From assembly GCA_036365145.1 (NCBI GenBank), contig JAEOAD010000040.1:12588501-12652500 (forward strand): DNA of 64,000 nt. Direction: 5' to 3'. The notes beneath the pieces were generated by a model. It searched no databases. It was not told the origin of the DNA and worked only from the letters and a program-made list of their open reading frames with translations. Positions 13,118 through 26,554 of the stretch are shown here, piece by piece. The DNA is from Orientallactaga sibirica (Eukaryota > Chordata > Mammalia > Rodentia > Dipodidae). The translations under genes and the position numbers were made by a program. The number at the start of each line of letters is the position of its first letter. The stretch's first letter is position 1.

Positions 13118-13805
13118 TCTGTTATAGTTTGCATGTAAAATGTCTCCTACATGTTCATGTGAGCGCATGCTCGGCTCCCGGCTGGTGGTGCTCTGGTGGT
13201 AGATTGAGGGGCCTTGAGGAGGTAGGCCTCGCTGGAGGAAGTTGGACACTAGGCACGGGGTTTTTTGTTTATATATTTTTTTTTTATTATTTTTTATATA
13301 TATATTTTTTTTTTTTTTTTTGGTTTTTTTTTAAATTTACCTTTATTTAGTCTCAGGGTGGCCTTGAGTAACTGGGATTAAAGCGTGCGCCAGTTATATA
13401 TATTTTTAAATTTATTTATTTGAGAGTAACAGAGAGAGAGAGAGAAAGAGGCAGATAGAGAGAGAATGGCGTGCCAGGGCCTCCAGCCACTGAGAATGAA
13501 CTCCAGATGCATGCACTACCTTACGTGGGTTCTGGGGAGTAGAGCCTCGAACCAGGTCCTTACGCTTCACAGGCAAGCACTTAACCACTAAGCCATCTCT
13601 CCAGGCCCTAGGCAGAGGTTTTATGGGTTAAAGCCTGGCCCTGGTTCCTACCCAACACCTCAATAGGCCACCTAACCAGGCTGCCACAGCTCCAAGCCAT
13701 TCCCACCACCATGCCTTACCTACCATGATGGGCTGTGACGCCTCAAGTCATGTATCAGAACAGATACCCTCTCCCTTTGGTTGCTACCTGTCAGGTGTTT
13801 GAGTT
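13118..13805 (+). mobile_element. Solo-LTR-like element interrupted by T-rich DNA and a DIP SINE
   Basis: 5' half at 13,118-13,262 ('tatagtttgcatgtaaaatg', 'ggcctcgctggaggaagttg'), 3' half at 13,610-13,805 ('ccaccatgccttacctacca'). Between them are a T/TA-rich tract, a B1 fragment (13,350-13,397) and a minus-strand DIP SINE (13,400-13,608). Confidence 0.55.
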
Positions 13806-13949
13806 CAGGGATGCGGAAATAACCAATCTACCACCCGCAGTCAAGGAAATGGGCTTTCACTCTGCTGACCTCTTAACACTGGACTTCCCAGCTCTCAAGG
13901 CTGATTAAAAAAAAAAAAAAAAACAAAAACGCCTTTTGTTTAAGCCATT

Positions 13950-14575
13950 GTTGTGATTTGAATGTAAAATGTCCTCATGTGTTTAAAAACAAGCCGGGCG
14001 TGGTGGCGCATGACTTTAATGCCCGCACTCAGGAGGCAGGGGTAGAAGGACTGCCAAGAGTTCGAGGCCACCTGAGACTACATAGTGAATTCCAGGTCAG
14101 CCTGGGCTAGAGTGAGACCCTACCTTGGAAAACAAAAGCAAAAATAAAAACTCAGTCCTCAGCTGGTGGAGCTATTTGGGAAGGTCGTGTAACCTTTAGG
14201 GGACAAGGCTTTGCCGCAGGAAGTGGAGCAGGCCTTGGAGGTTTTACAGCCAGGTCTCACCTCGCATTCATTTTCTGTTCCTGGTTGATATGGGATGAGC
14301 TGGCTTGCCATCCCTTCCCTGTTGTAACAGACAATGTTCCCTCGAAATAGAAGCTAATGCTGTCACTTTTTCCCCTCCTATTATGAAGGTCTTGTGTAGG
14401 TAGAGTCAGCCACTGTGAGATCAGGAATATTAAGGCCACTTTGCGCCTGGGTGAGAGCATTGTAAGCAGTCCTACCCTTCCTTTGGCGAAATAGAAACTG
14501 AAATAAACCCTTTCTTTCCTTAGGTTGTTTCTGATCAACTATTTGTTCACAGCAAGGAGAATGTAACAAATACAG
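13950..14575 (+). mobile_element. Solo-LTR-like element interrupted by a B1
   Basis: 'tgttgtgatttgaatgtaaa' start, B1 at 13,991-14,142, then 'cagctggtggagctatttgg' to 'gcaaggagaatgtaacaaat'. An apparent internal reduplication ('aaatagaagct' / 'aaatagaaactgaaataaac') makes it longer than its relatives. Confidence 0.5.
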
Positions 14576-15018
14576 GCACCCAATCTATCACTAAGTGACA
14601 TCAGCCTCCAGATGATTCCCCGCCCCTCGCTCTGTGAGAAACCCAGGTAATTACAGGTACCCCAGACATGGGACAGAGGCAAGACAACCTTTGTTTGCTG
14701 TCAGAACTTCTGACCCATAAAATACCCGAGCATGGTAAAGTGGTGGCTGTTTCACCCCATTAAGTTGTGGGGGGTTGGTACGAAGGCATGGACACCCAGA
14801 TGGTAACCTGAAGGATGGCTCTGCACCGGCTCTGACATTTGTTTTAGAGTTTGGTTTTGGAGCTGATTAGATGCACAGATGTTCATGAGCCCATTGTTAG
14901 CGGTTTGAAACATCAACAGCTGGTCGTCCCCAGGATACTGTGACCAAATAGGAAGTGAAGCTTCGGGTAGCCCACAGCGACTGCCCAACAAAAAGTCAAA
15001 TAAAGAAACACAGTAGGC

Positions 15019-15130
15019 AGGCTGGAGAGATGGCTTAGCGGTTAAGGCGCCTGCCTCCTAAGCCTAAGAACGCTGGTTCCAACCTCCAGGTCCTACGTTT
15101 AGCCAGATGCAAAGTGACGCAAAAGCGCCT
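15019..15130 (+). repeat. 3'-truncated long-variant DIP SINE
   Basis: Head intact, stops after 'agccagatgcaaagtgacgc'. Same diagnostic motif as 8,405. Confidence 0.75.
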
Positions 15131-15236
15131 GTTGGATCCACTCCTGACAGACACATTAGGGGACAGAGGGGTTTGTCAATTTCATTTGAGAAGAGAGGGA
15201 AATACACAAAGAAAAGAAAAATACACACAGAATTAA

Positions 15237-15829
<593 letters not shown>

Positions 15830-15879
15830 TTACTAACATCTTTTCCCACAATTATTAGTGCTTTAATTAAAAAAAAAAT

Positions 15880-16320
15880 TATTGGACTACAGAGGTTCTC
15901 AGTGGTTAAGGCACTTGCCTGCAAAGACAAATGACCCAGGTTCAATTCCCCAGTACCCACGTAAAGCCAGATGCACAAAGTAGCACATGCATCTGGAGTT
16001 CCTTTGCAGTGGCTAGAGGCCCTGGTGTGCCCATTCTCTCTCTCTCTGCTTGCAAATAAATTAATTAATTAAATTTATTTATATGTGTATGCATGTGTAT
16101 ATGTGTTCATGTGTGTGAGTGCAGGCCCATAATGCACAGCATGTGTGTAGGGGTCAAAGGACCATTTTCAAGCTCATCCCCCACAGTCCACCACATGTGA
16201 AGCAGGGTTTCCTGTCAGTCTTGCTCTGCTTTCCTTCTTTTTGCTGTGCTCAGTGAAGCTTCTGTTAGTTTGTCCCTGCCTCCCATCATGATGTCAGGGT
16301 GTTGAGATTACAGATTTTTT
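15880..16320 (+). repeat. DIP SINE and GT-rich unclassified repeat
   Basis: DIP 15,880-16,075, followed by 'tgtgtatgcatgtgtatatg' and a segment ('gggtcaaaggaccattttca') resembling rodent GT-associated repeats; family unassigned. Confidence 0.6.
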
Positions 16321-16384
16321 TTTAGGGTAATTTCATTTTTATTTACATTTAAGAGTCTATTTCCCCATTATGTTCCAGTCTGTG

Positions 16385-16738
16385 AATGGCTGTGGTGGTT
16401 TGATTCAGGTGTCCCCCATAAACTTAGGTGTGCTGAATGCTAGTCTCCAGCTGATGGCAATTGGAAATTAAAGCCTCCTGGAGGCGGTGTATTGTTGGGG
16501 GTGGGCTGATGGGTATTATAGCCAGCTTTCCCTTGCCAGTGTTGGCACACTCTCCTTTTGCTGTTGTCTACTGTATGTTGGCCAAGGGGTGATGTCCACC
16601 CTCTGCTCATGCCATTGTTTTCCCCTGCCATCATGGAGCTGCCCCCTCGAGCCTGTAAGCCAAAATAAACCTCTTTTTTCCAATAAGCTTGTCTTGGCCG
16701 GGTGATTTCTACCAGCAGTGCGAACCTGACTGCAACAA
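16385..16738 (+). mobile_element. Solo-LTR-like element, well preserved
   Basis: From 'tggctgtggtggtttgattc' to 'gcgaacctgactgcaaca'. Contains 'tcctggaggcggtgtattgt', 'tattatagccagctttccct' and 'aagccaaaataaacctc'. The clearest example in the window of the family. Confidence 0.65.
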
Positions 16739-16839
16739 TGGCTTATACTTGAACTTCATGTAGGTGGCCTATGGGGAGAGGCGGGGATATGGGTGAAGAA
16801 TCTCATCACATAGAAAAGCATAACACAAGTCTCTCCGTG

Positions 16840-18269
16840 TTTATTTTGAGTTTTTAGGTTGAACTCGGGAACTCAGGCTTGCGCAGAGAGAGCTTCACCC
16901 ACTAAGCCGGCATGCCAGCCCCATGATACTTCATTTTTTACCAGACTAGCATTTCTCAAAATTTCTTTACTAGAATTCACAGTACAAATTACATTTTATG
17001 AGTAACACAGTATATGTAAATATGCTTGTGTTTATGAAACAAAATTATCATGAAGCTATGCATGGTATCTTTAAACCCAGTTCCATGGAGGCTGACGTGG
17101 AAGGATCACTGTGATTTCAAGGCCAGCCAGGTTACAGAATGAATGTCAGGTCAGCCTGAGCTATAGTGAGACCCTACCTCAAAAAAAAAAAAAAAAAAAG
17201 AACATGAACATGAAACAATGCTAATCCCACGCCATATGTTCTGATTAAAATTTTCAAATTTAAGACAAGATCGGGCGTGTTCAGAGTGGTATGGCCATAG
17301 GCTCAAATTTGATTTCATTAGGAAAAAAAAAAAGCAAATTGGGCTTGGGGATTTATCTCAGTGGATGAGTGTTGCCTAGCAAGAGCAAGGCCCTGGGTTC
17401 GGTCCTCAGCTCCAAAAAAAAAAAAAAGGAGGAGGAAGAAAAACAAATTGTGTTTGTGATCCATTATGGATAAGTTGTAACCTTCAGTTTGAAAAATACC
17501 TCACTTCCTACCAACATCTTTTATTAGTTCCCTGGGAGAAAAAATTCCAAACATAGCCAGGCGTGGTGGCACACATCTTTAACCCCAGCACTCGAGAGGC
17601 AGAGGTAGAGAATTGCCATGAGTTTGGGGCCAACCTGAGACTACATGGTGAATTCCAGGTCAGCCTGGGCTAGAGTGAGACCCTCCCTCAAAAAAAAAAA
17701 TTACGCTAAGGACACTCTGATGGCTGTTCTCCTCTGTGTGCAGCTTGGACGATGCTTGTCAGTCACAACTCACAGACACTCGGCCATTGTCCTGGGCTGT
17801 GGGCGTCGTGTATTCATTTCCCTGACTGACCAACCAAAGTATCTACAAACCTAATATGGAAAAGGTTTTCTCAAATATGTGATTATTTTCCTTTTTAAAT
17901 ATTTAAATTGGTGTGCCACCTTGTGCATTTGCCTTATTTGGATCCTGAAGAATCAGACCTGGGTCCTTAGGCTTTGCAGGCAAGTACCTTAACTGCTAAG
18001 CCATCTCTCCAGCCCTGTATTATTTTCTAGGTATAGTTTGTTATAGATTTTATTAGTATTTTTTATTTATTTATTTGAGAGAGGGAGGGAAAGAAAGAGA
18101 GGAAGAAGCAGATAGAATGGGACACGCCAGGGCCTCCAGCCACTGCCAACAAACTCCAGACACATGTGCCACCTTGTGCATCTGACTTACGTAGGTACTG
18201 GGGAATTGAACCTGGGTCCTTAGGCTTTGCAGGCAAGTATCTTAACCACCAAGCCATCTCTCCAGCCCC
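16840..18269. repeat. SINE-rich intron segment
   Basis: DIP(-) fragment 16,840-16,922; old B1(+) 17,053-17,199; ID(+) 17,339-17,428; B1(+) 17,555-17,702; truncated DIP(-) 17,893-18,016; DIP(-) 18,059-18,269. Confidence 0.8.
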
Positions 18270-18555
18270 TTATTATTTTTGAGATATAATTAACATGCCA
18301 TAAAACTTACTCTTTCAAAGTGTACAACTGAATGGTATCTACACTGTTTGCAAAATGCAACCATCCAGTACTGTCTAATTTCAGAGTGTTTTTATCAATT
18401 CAGAGTCACTCCACATCACCTTATCCTCCCTCCTGTGAGAATATAAACTTACTCTCCATCTCTAGGAATTTGCCTGTTGTGGAATTTGAAGTAAATAGAG
18501 TCATACGGACAGGTTAGTCTTTTGTGTTTGGCTTCCTACATTAAGCATATTTTAC

Positions 18556-19079
18556 TATTTATTTTTTTTTATTTAAGTGCAAGGAAAGAGAGTGTGAGAA
18601 TGGGCACGCCAGGCACTCTTGCTGCTACAAACAAATTCCAGATGCATGAGCCACTTTGTGCATTTGGCTTTACACAGGCACTGGGAAATCAAGCCCCATC
18701 TAGTAGGCTTTGCAAGCAAACACCTTTAACCACTGAGCCATCTCCATCATATATGATATATGATAACCACTGAGCCATCATATATATGAAAGATTCATAT
18801 ATCAGCATTCCATCCCTTTCTATAGCTGAATAGATCTTCATTTGGAAGTTCCACATTTGGTTTAGCCACTCATCCACTGCTGAACATTTGAGTCATGGCC
18901 ACTCTTTTTTGTTGCTGCTGTGGTTGTTGGTGGTGGTATTTTCCATGTAGGGTCTCGCTCTAGCCCAGACTGACCTGGAACTCACTCTGTAGTTCCAGGT
19001 TGGCCTCCAACTCACAGTGATCCTCCAACCTCTGCCTCCCAAGTGCTGGGATTAAAGACATGTGCCACCACGCCCGGTT
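18556..19079 (-). repeat. DIP SINE and B1
   Basis: DIP 18,556-18,746; B1 18,937-19,079. Confidence 0.8.
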
Positions 19080-19690
<611 letters not shown>

Positions 19691-19693
19691 GTT

Positions 19694-20674
19694 GAGCCGG
19701 ACGTGGTAGCTCACGCCTTTAATCCCAGCACTCATGAAGCAGAGGTAGGAGGATCGCTGTGAGTTCAAGGCCACTCGGAGACTACATAGTGAATTCCAGG
19801 TCAGCCTGGGCTAGAGTGAGACCCTACCCCCCCAAAAAATGAAAATAAAAATAATAAAAATTCCTTTTGCTGAAAGTAAGTGGCAAAGATACTTATATGC
19901 AGCCGGGCGTGGTGCTGCATGCCTTTAATCCCAGCACTCAGGAGGCAGAGGTAGGAGGATCGCCAGGAGTTCGAGGCCACCCTGAGAGTACATAGTTAAT
20001 TCCAGGTCAGCCTGGATCAGAGTGAAACCCTACCTCGAAAAACTAAAAAAAAAAAAAAAAAAAGAAAGATATGCAAAGATTAGCACTCGTTTTTAAAATA
20101 AGATCTCTCTGTGTAAAGCAGACTGGTTTTAAACATTGGATCCTCCCACAGAAGCTTCCTGAATGCTGGAATTTCAGGAGAACATCAACTGATTTTATTG
20201 GGTTTTTGGAAGAAATTTTAGGATATTTTTAGGAAGAGGAACTAAGGATAGCAAAGATATAGCTATTACTTCCCATCACCCCCAAGTCTCTCACTCTAGC
20301 CCAGGCTGACCTGGAATTCACTATGTAGTTTCAGGGTGGCCTCGAACTCATGGTGATCCTCCTACCTCTGCCTCCTGAGTGCTGGGATTAAAGGTGTGCG
20401 CCACCATGCCTGGCTAGGAAATATATTCTTTTTGGAACTCCAAATGAATAGTGGGTTTTTTATTAATTAATGTACCCTGTATGTCTCTCTAATAAATGAT
20501 ACACCCTCTAAAAGTAGCCTTTGTCCCTGCAACATCTATCATGATGCCATTGCTGAACTATATTTAATGGTAATATACCAAACATGATGGAGAAATGACA
20601 GAAAAATGCAAGGTCATCCACATATTTAAAAAAATTTTTTTTGTTTTATTTTTATTTATTTGAGAGCAACAGAC

Positions 20675-20726
<52 letters not shown>

Positions 20727-20780
20727 GACACACCAAGGCCTCCAGCCACTACAAACAAACTCCAGATGCATTCGCCATCA
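19694..20780. repeat. B1 (+), B1 (+), B1 (-), DIP (-)
   Basis: B1 at 19,694-19,838 and 19,901-20,063; B1(-) 20,284-20,416; DIP(-) 20,630-20,780 with (AG)n expansion (20,668-20,722) and lost head. Confidence 0.8.
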
Positions 20781-21035
20781 TCCAAGAATGGAAACAAAAT
20801 CCCTATGAGGGGACAACCCTGCTCATGGGGAGAGATTAGGACCAAAAGATAAGGATGTCCACAACAGGACATGGCAACGCTGCCAAAGACCAAGGAATCC
20901 ACAAAGTGACTGGCTGAGCAATGTGAGGTGATGGAGAATATCGTGTAAGACACTGTGAGAACCAACAGAGGAAGGGACTGGCTAGTTCTCCATGGGAATC
21001 TCAACAAGGGATTTCTTTTCAACTTTTAAAATGTC
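20781..21035. other. Unclassified sequence, possibly repeat-derived
   Basis: Starts where the DIP head is missing ('atccaagaatggaaacaaaa'). No match to exons or to other repeats seen in the window. Confidence 0.3.
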
Positions 21036-21039
21036 TTTT

Positions 21040-21440
21040 GGGGATGGGAGATTGCTCAGCAGTTAAAGGCACTTGTTTGTAAAGCCCTCTGGTCTGGGTT
21101 TGAGTTCCCAGCACCCACGTAAAGCCAGATGCAAAAAGTGGCACAAGGGCCTGGAGAGATGGCTTAAGCGCTTGCCTGTGAAGCCTAAAGACCCCAGTTT
21201 GAGGCTTGATTCCCCAGATCCCGCATAAGCCAGCTGCACAAGGTGGCACATGTATCTGGAGTTCCTTTGCAGTGGCAGGAAGCCCTGGCACACCCATATT
21301 CTCTCTCTCTCTCTCTATCGCAACTAAATAAATAAAAAATAAAATTTTTTTTAAAAGTTGCACAAGCATCTGGCATGTGGTTGAAGTGGCAAGAGACCCT
21401 GGCATGCATGCACACATGCAAATAAAAAAATTTTTAAAAA
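21040..21440 (+). repeat. DIP SINE inserted in an older DIP SINE
   Basis: Outer element 21,040-21,148 and 21,356-21,440; inner element 21,149-21,355. The break repeats 'aagtggcacaag' / 'aagttgcacaag', an insertion-site duplication with one mismatch. Confidence 0.85.
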
Positions 21441-21703
21441 TGTCTTTCATACAAAATTTGAAGGTCCTAACTCGAAAAATTTGGGGCTTCTGTAGAATTC
21501 CTCCAGGATACCTTGACTATATAAAGATCCTAGGGAAAAACAAAGATCCTAGGACTGGAAACGTGTGGGCCAATGAGCCTTTACCTGCCTGGCATGTGCA
21601 AGGTCCTAGTCATGATCCTTAGCATTGAAGAAAGAGGAAGAGAAAGAAGAGGGGAGAAGGGGAGAGAGGAAGAGACAAGTCCCTTTAAAATATCTTTATC
21701 TAA

Positions 21704-22066
21704 AAGCCGGGCATGGTGGCGCACGCCTTTAATCCCAGCACTCGGGAGGCAGAGGTAGGAGGATCGCCGGGAGTTCGAGGCCACCCTGAGACTACATAGT
21801 GAATTCCAGGTCAGCCTGGACCAGAGTGAGACCCTACCTTGAAAAACCAAAAAAACAAAACAAACAAACAAAAAAAACCAAATAAAAACATCTTTATCTT
21901 ATTATTATTTATTTTACTTACTTTTTGTTTTCAAGGTAGGGCCTCCAGTGCAGGCTGACCTGGAATTCACTCTGTATTCTCAGGCTAGCCTTGAACTCAT
22001 AGCAATCCTACTACCTCTGCCTCTTGAGTGCTGGGATTAAAGGAGTGTGCCACCATGCACGGCTCA
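21704..22066. repeat. B1 (+) and B1 (-)
   Basis: B1(+) 21,704-21,880 flanked by 'atctttatct' on both sides; B1(-) 21,926-22,066. Confidence 0.85.
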
Positions 22067-22289
22067 ACTTTATAGGTTTTTAATCTCCATAGGTCAAAGC
22101 ATTATGAAATATAATAAGTCTGCAAGGCTAAACATTAAATCTTCTTCCGGGAAAGCTGGACTGTATTTTGAGACTGGCAACAAATACTGAATCTACAATG
22201 ACAGTAAGTGCTGGCTGCAGGGTGAATAACGTGTGGCTTTTATGTAAGAGGGCTTGGGCTCTGTGCTCATTCTCCCTCTGGCATCCTCA

Positions 22290-22478
<189 letters not shown>

Positions 22479-22640
22479 TTAAAAAAAAGTCACTGCTAAT
22501 GAACATTTTAGAAATGACGCTTAATGACTTCTATACGGATTTTTTTTCTTCAAGAACCATCTCATCTCTGGCAAAGGATTTTTACAATTTCCAGGCAAGA
22601 AGAAAAAAATTAGCTATGGACATTAAAATAGAAATACAGA

Positions 22641-22789
22641 GCCGGGCGTGGTGGCGCATGACTTTAATCCCAGCCCTTCGGAGGCAGAGGTAGGAGGATC
22701 GCTGTGAGTTTGACACCAGCCTGAGACTAGATTGTAAATTCCGAATCAGCCTAGGCTACAGCAAGACCCTACCTCAAAAAACCAAAAAG
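22641..22789 (+). repeat. B1 SINE
   Basis: Standard B1, slightly diverged 3' half, in THEGL intron 3. Confidence 0.85.
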
Positions 22790-23490
22790 TAAAAAAATAA
22801 TAATGATGTTGCCTAAAAATGAACCTAGCTAGCAGAAACATGAGCTAGTTCTGTTTCTGCTGTTGCGGAATTAACAGTGTAACATCTAGTCAGGCTGGCA
22901 TAATGTGGGCACAGTAATAATCTATGCAGTGCTCCCATCTGAGGTGAAGCCTTGTACCTGGTGGTCAGAAAATAAAACAGGAACACAACAGTGTCAGTAG
23001 CTATCACCTTGGAACATGTCCTGTGCACCGGGCACGGAGTGCTTTCCAGGAATCGGGTCATTCAGTCACCATGGCCCTGAGCAGTAGGCATGAGTACCGT
23101 GCCAAGGGCAAGTCACAAAGGAGAAACCAGTACAGGGTTAACCTGAAAGGGCTGCCTGGAAGGACACGAAAGGCCTAGGTTGCCCACTCCACGTTAGGGT
23201 AACAATGGCCAACGGGAACAACCACGTTTCCCAAGGAATGTTTGGAAAGTCACGAAGGAACACCGTAGAATCTGGTAAGGAGGACAAAGGACGGGCCAGG
23301 AAGGGACCTCGGTGATCTGACTTCATGTAACTGAATTTGCCAAATAATTGGGTTCCTCCCTCGAAAAGGGTACCAGGTGCTTTTTTTCCCTTCAATTTTG
23401 TCTATATTTTAATATAATCATTTTCTCTGCTCTGTAAACATCAGCCAGAGTCATTATTACAAACATTAATTTAAAAATTATTGTGGAAAC

Positions 23491-24470
23491 AAGGCATGGT
23501 GGCACATGCCTTTAATCCCAGCACTTGGGAGGCAGAGGTAGAAGGATCACTGTGAGTTCGAGGCCACCCTGCGACTACATAGTGAATTCCACATCAGCCT
23601 GGACTAGAGTGAAACCCTATTTCAAAAAACAAAAAACAAAAAAATGTATTATGGGCTGGAGAGATGGCTTAGTGGTTAAGGCACTTGCCTGAGAAGCCTA
23701 AGGATTCAGGTTCGATTCTCCAGGTCCCACATAAGCCAGATGCACATGGTGGCGCATGCATCTGGAATTTGTTTGCAGTGGATGGAGGCCCTGGTGTGCC
23801 TATTCTCACTCTCTCTCTCTGTCTCAAAATAAAATAAAATAAAATAAAATAAAATAAAATAAATAAATTTTTTTAAAGTATTGTATGAGCTGGAGAGATG
23901 GCTTAGCAGTTACGGTGCCTGCCTGTAAAGCCCAAGGACTCATGTTCACTTCTTCAGGTCCCATGTAAGCCAAGCATGGAAGGTCACACATGTGCACAAG
24001 GGGGCGCACATCTGGAGTTCAATTGCAGTGGCTGGATGCCCTAGTATGCCAATTCGTTCTCTCTTTCTCTCTTGCATAAAAAAAGTCCAGTCTGCTGGGC
24101 ACACCTTTAATCCCAGCACTGTGAGTTTGAGGCCAGCTTAAGACTACGTAGTGAATTCCAGGTCAGCCTGGGCTAGATTGAGATCCTATCTCAAAAAAAA
24201 AAAAGTAATAATTGCATGAGAAGAGGTGTACATATGGGAACTGTGTACTTACACTCAGTTTTCCTGTAAACCTCCTCTAAAAATAATCAAGTTTGGCCGG
24301 GCATGGTAGTGCACGCCTTTAATCCCAGCACTCAGGAGGCAGAGGTAGGAGGACTGACCTGAGTTTGAGGCCACCCTGAGACTACATAGTAAATTCCAGG
24401 TAAGCCTGAGCTAGAGTGAGACCCTACCTTGAGCCCCTCCCCACCCCCCAAAAAAAAAGGAAGGAAGAAA
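23491..24470 (+). repeat. Five adjacent SINEs
   Basis: B1 23,491-23,643; DIP 23,653-23,873 with (AAAAT)n tail; DIP 23,889-24,080; shortened B1 24,090-24,204; B1 24,296-24,460. Confidence 0.85.
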
Positions 24471-24539
24471 GAAAAAGGCTCTTCTTAATTCCATGCTTGT
24501 TTGCTTGTTTCACACACTTCCTTGAAAAACCAAATACTA

Positions 24540-25170
24540 CTAATAATAATTAAGCTTTACTCAGAAAAAAAAGGGAAGTGAAGTTATAGAGCCAAGCTTT
24601 GAGAAACGGAGGTTTGGGCTGCCAGAGCCCAGAGGACAGGAATGCGCACCGAGGCAAAGGCTTGGTTGGTAAACCTCCATTCCTCCATTAAGTCCCTGAA
24701 CGCACGAAGCATCTACAGCTTGTGTCCTATTCAAGGTAACAAGCCTTAAAGGCAGCAAAGGAGGACCTCCAGGAGGGACAAAAGAGATTCAAAGGAGTGT
24801 TGTGTTGTCACACCCAGGACAGCGATTCTCAAAACTCTGTGTTTATTGAAAGCATCGAGGGAGCTTTTACCATCCCCAGAACGGTACCCCAGACCAATTA
24901 ACTCGGGATTTCTGGGGGTGGGATCCAGACACTGATGAGTATGAAAGCTCCCCAGGCCACTCTAATGTGCAGGCAAATTTGGAAACCCCTGATGGAGGGT
25001 TAGCCTAGCATGTGTCCGGGTCCCCTGAGGTGACGGTTTTGGTTTGGTGGACCTAGGTGAGTAGAGGTGGAGGATACGCCTGGAGTACAGGGCTAGTGAG
25101 CAGATAAGAGCAAGACTTATGTATGTGAAGTGACAAACACACACATAGCAAACAAGACTACAGAAAATTG
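24540..25170. other. Unique intron sequence upstream of the exon 3 donor
   Basis: No repeat recognised in these 630 bp between the SINE cluster and THEGL exon 3. Confidence 0.4.
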
Positions 25171-25176
25171 CCTTAC

Positions 25177-25230
25177 CGATCTGGAACTCCCCATTGTCTT
25201 TTTGGTTTAGCAAGATCTTGGATTCTCTTT
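25177..25230 (-). CDS. THEGL: THEGL exon 3 (THEG repeat)
   Basis: A 54-bp exon flanked by TTTTCTAG and GTAAGG. Read one base in, it encodes KRIQDLAKPKRQWGVPD(R), a clear THEG repeat. Frame 0 stops at once. A third frame is open but gives no THEG-like peptide. Two bases (CG) are completed by A of exon 4. Confidence 0.8.
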
Positions 25231-25327
25231 CTAGAAAACAAACTAACAAATACCAACTAATTAATTCAAGGATACTGTGCAAGAAATATGGCTACATTAT
25301 GACTTTCAGTTTAAAAAATTCTGCCTG

Positions 25328-25500
25328 GGGCTGGCTGGAGAGATGGCTCAGTGATTAAGGCGTTTGCCTGCGAAGCATGGACCCAGGTTCAATTCCCCAG
25401 AACCCATGTAAGGCCAGATGCCAGATGCACAGGGTGGAGCATGTGTCTGGAGTTTGTTTGCAGTGGCTGGAGGCCCTGGCATATTCTCTCTCTCTCTTTC

Positions 25501-25565
<65 letters not shown>

Positions 25566-25960
25566 AATTTTCTCAAATAAATAAAAAATTTTTTTAAATA
25601 GCCAGGAGCTGGGCGTGGTGGCACACGCCTTTAATCCCAGCACTGGGGAGGCAGAGGTAGGAGGATTGCTGCTGTGAGTTCAAGGCCACTCTGAGACTAC
25701 ACAGTGAATTCCAGGTCAACCTGAGCTAGAGTGAGACCCTACCTCAAAAAACCAAAACATAAAAATAATAAATAAATAAATAAAAATAGCCGGGCATGGT
25801 GGCGCACTCCTTTAATCCCAGCATTTGGGAGGCAGAGGTAGGAGGATCGCCATGAGTTCAAGGCCACCCTCAGACTACATAGTGAGTTCCAGGTCAGCCT
25901 GGACTAGAGTGAGACCCTACCTTGAAAAACCAATAAAATAAAATAAAAATAAAAATAATA
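25328..25960 (+). repeat. DIP with (TATC)n, B1, B1
   Basis: DIP 25,328-25,597 with about 15 TATC units (25,503-25,565); B1 25,609-25,775; B1 25,789-25,960. Confidence 0.9.
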
Positions 25961-26554
25961 ACTAACAAGCTAATATCCACTCATCAGATTTTTCCAAGTT
26001 AGTCTGTTGAATTAATTTACTGTTCGTTCTTCAGTTTATTTCACAGCCTTGTCTTAACTATGTAAGGGGCGGTGCAAGCAAGAAATCTATGTACACAACC
26101 AGGTCAGAAAATAAACACTGAACAGTCCCCCAGGGGCCAGCATGGATGTGGCAGTGGCAAACCTCAGGGGACTGGGACTGAAATCATTCTCCCCTGAGAG
26201 TTTCCTCCACTGAACTGCATCTTAGCCAAAGCCAGGGCCAGCGTCAGCTCTCACAGGGCATTGGTTTGGGTGCATTGTATAGACTTACAATGAGAGACAT
26301 CACTTTGTTCCTTTTTTTTTAAGTACACTTCATTTTATTAGCTATTGAACATGAATTAGAAGCACAGCGCCTTGAGACATATTGATGTGGAGCCTCACAA
26401 GATCCATGACATGAGACTGTCAATGCAAATTCCTATGCTCTTAAAGGCTCCGATCTCATATGAAACAACCTATGACAGTAGGTTTTTATGGTTTGGTTTG
26501 GTTTTGTTGTTGCTGTTTGTTTGTGGTAGCGTTGGTGGTGATAGTGGTGGTAAG

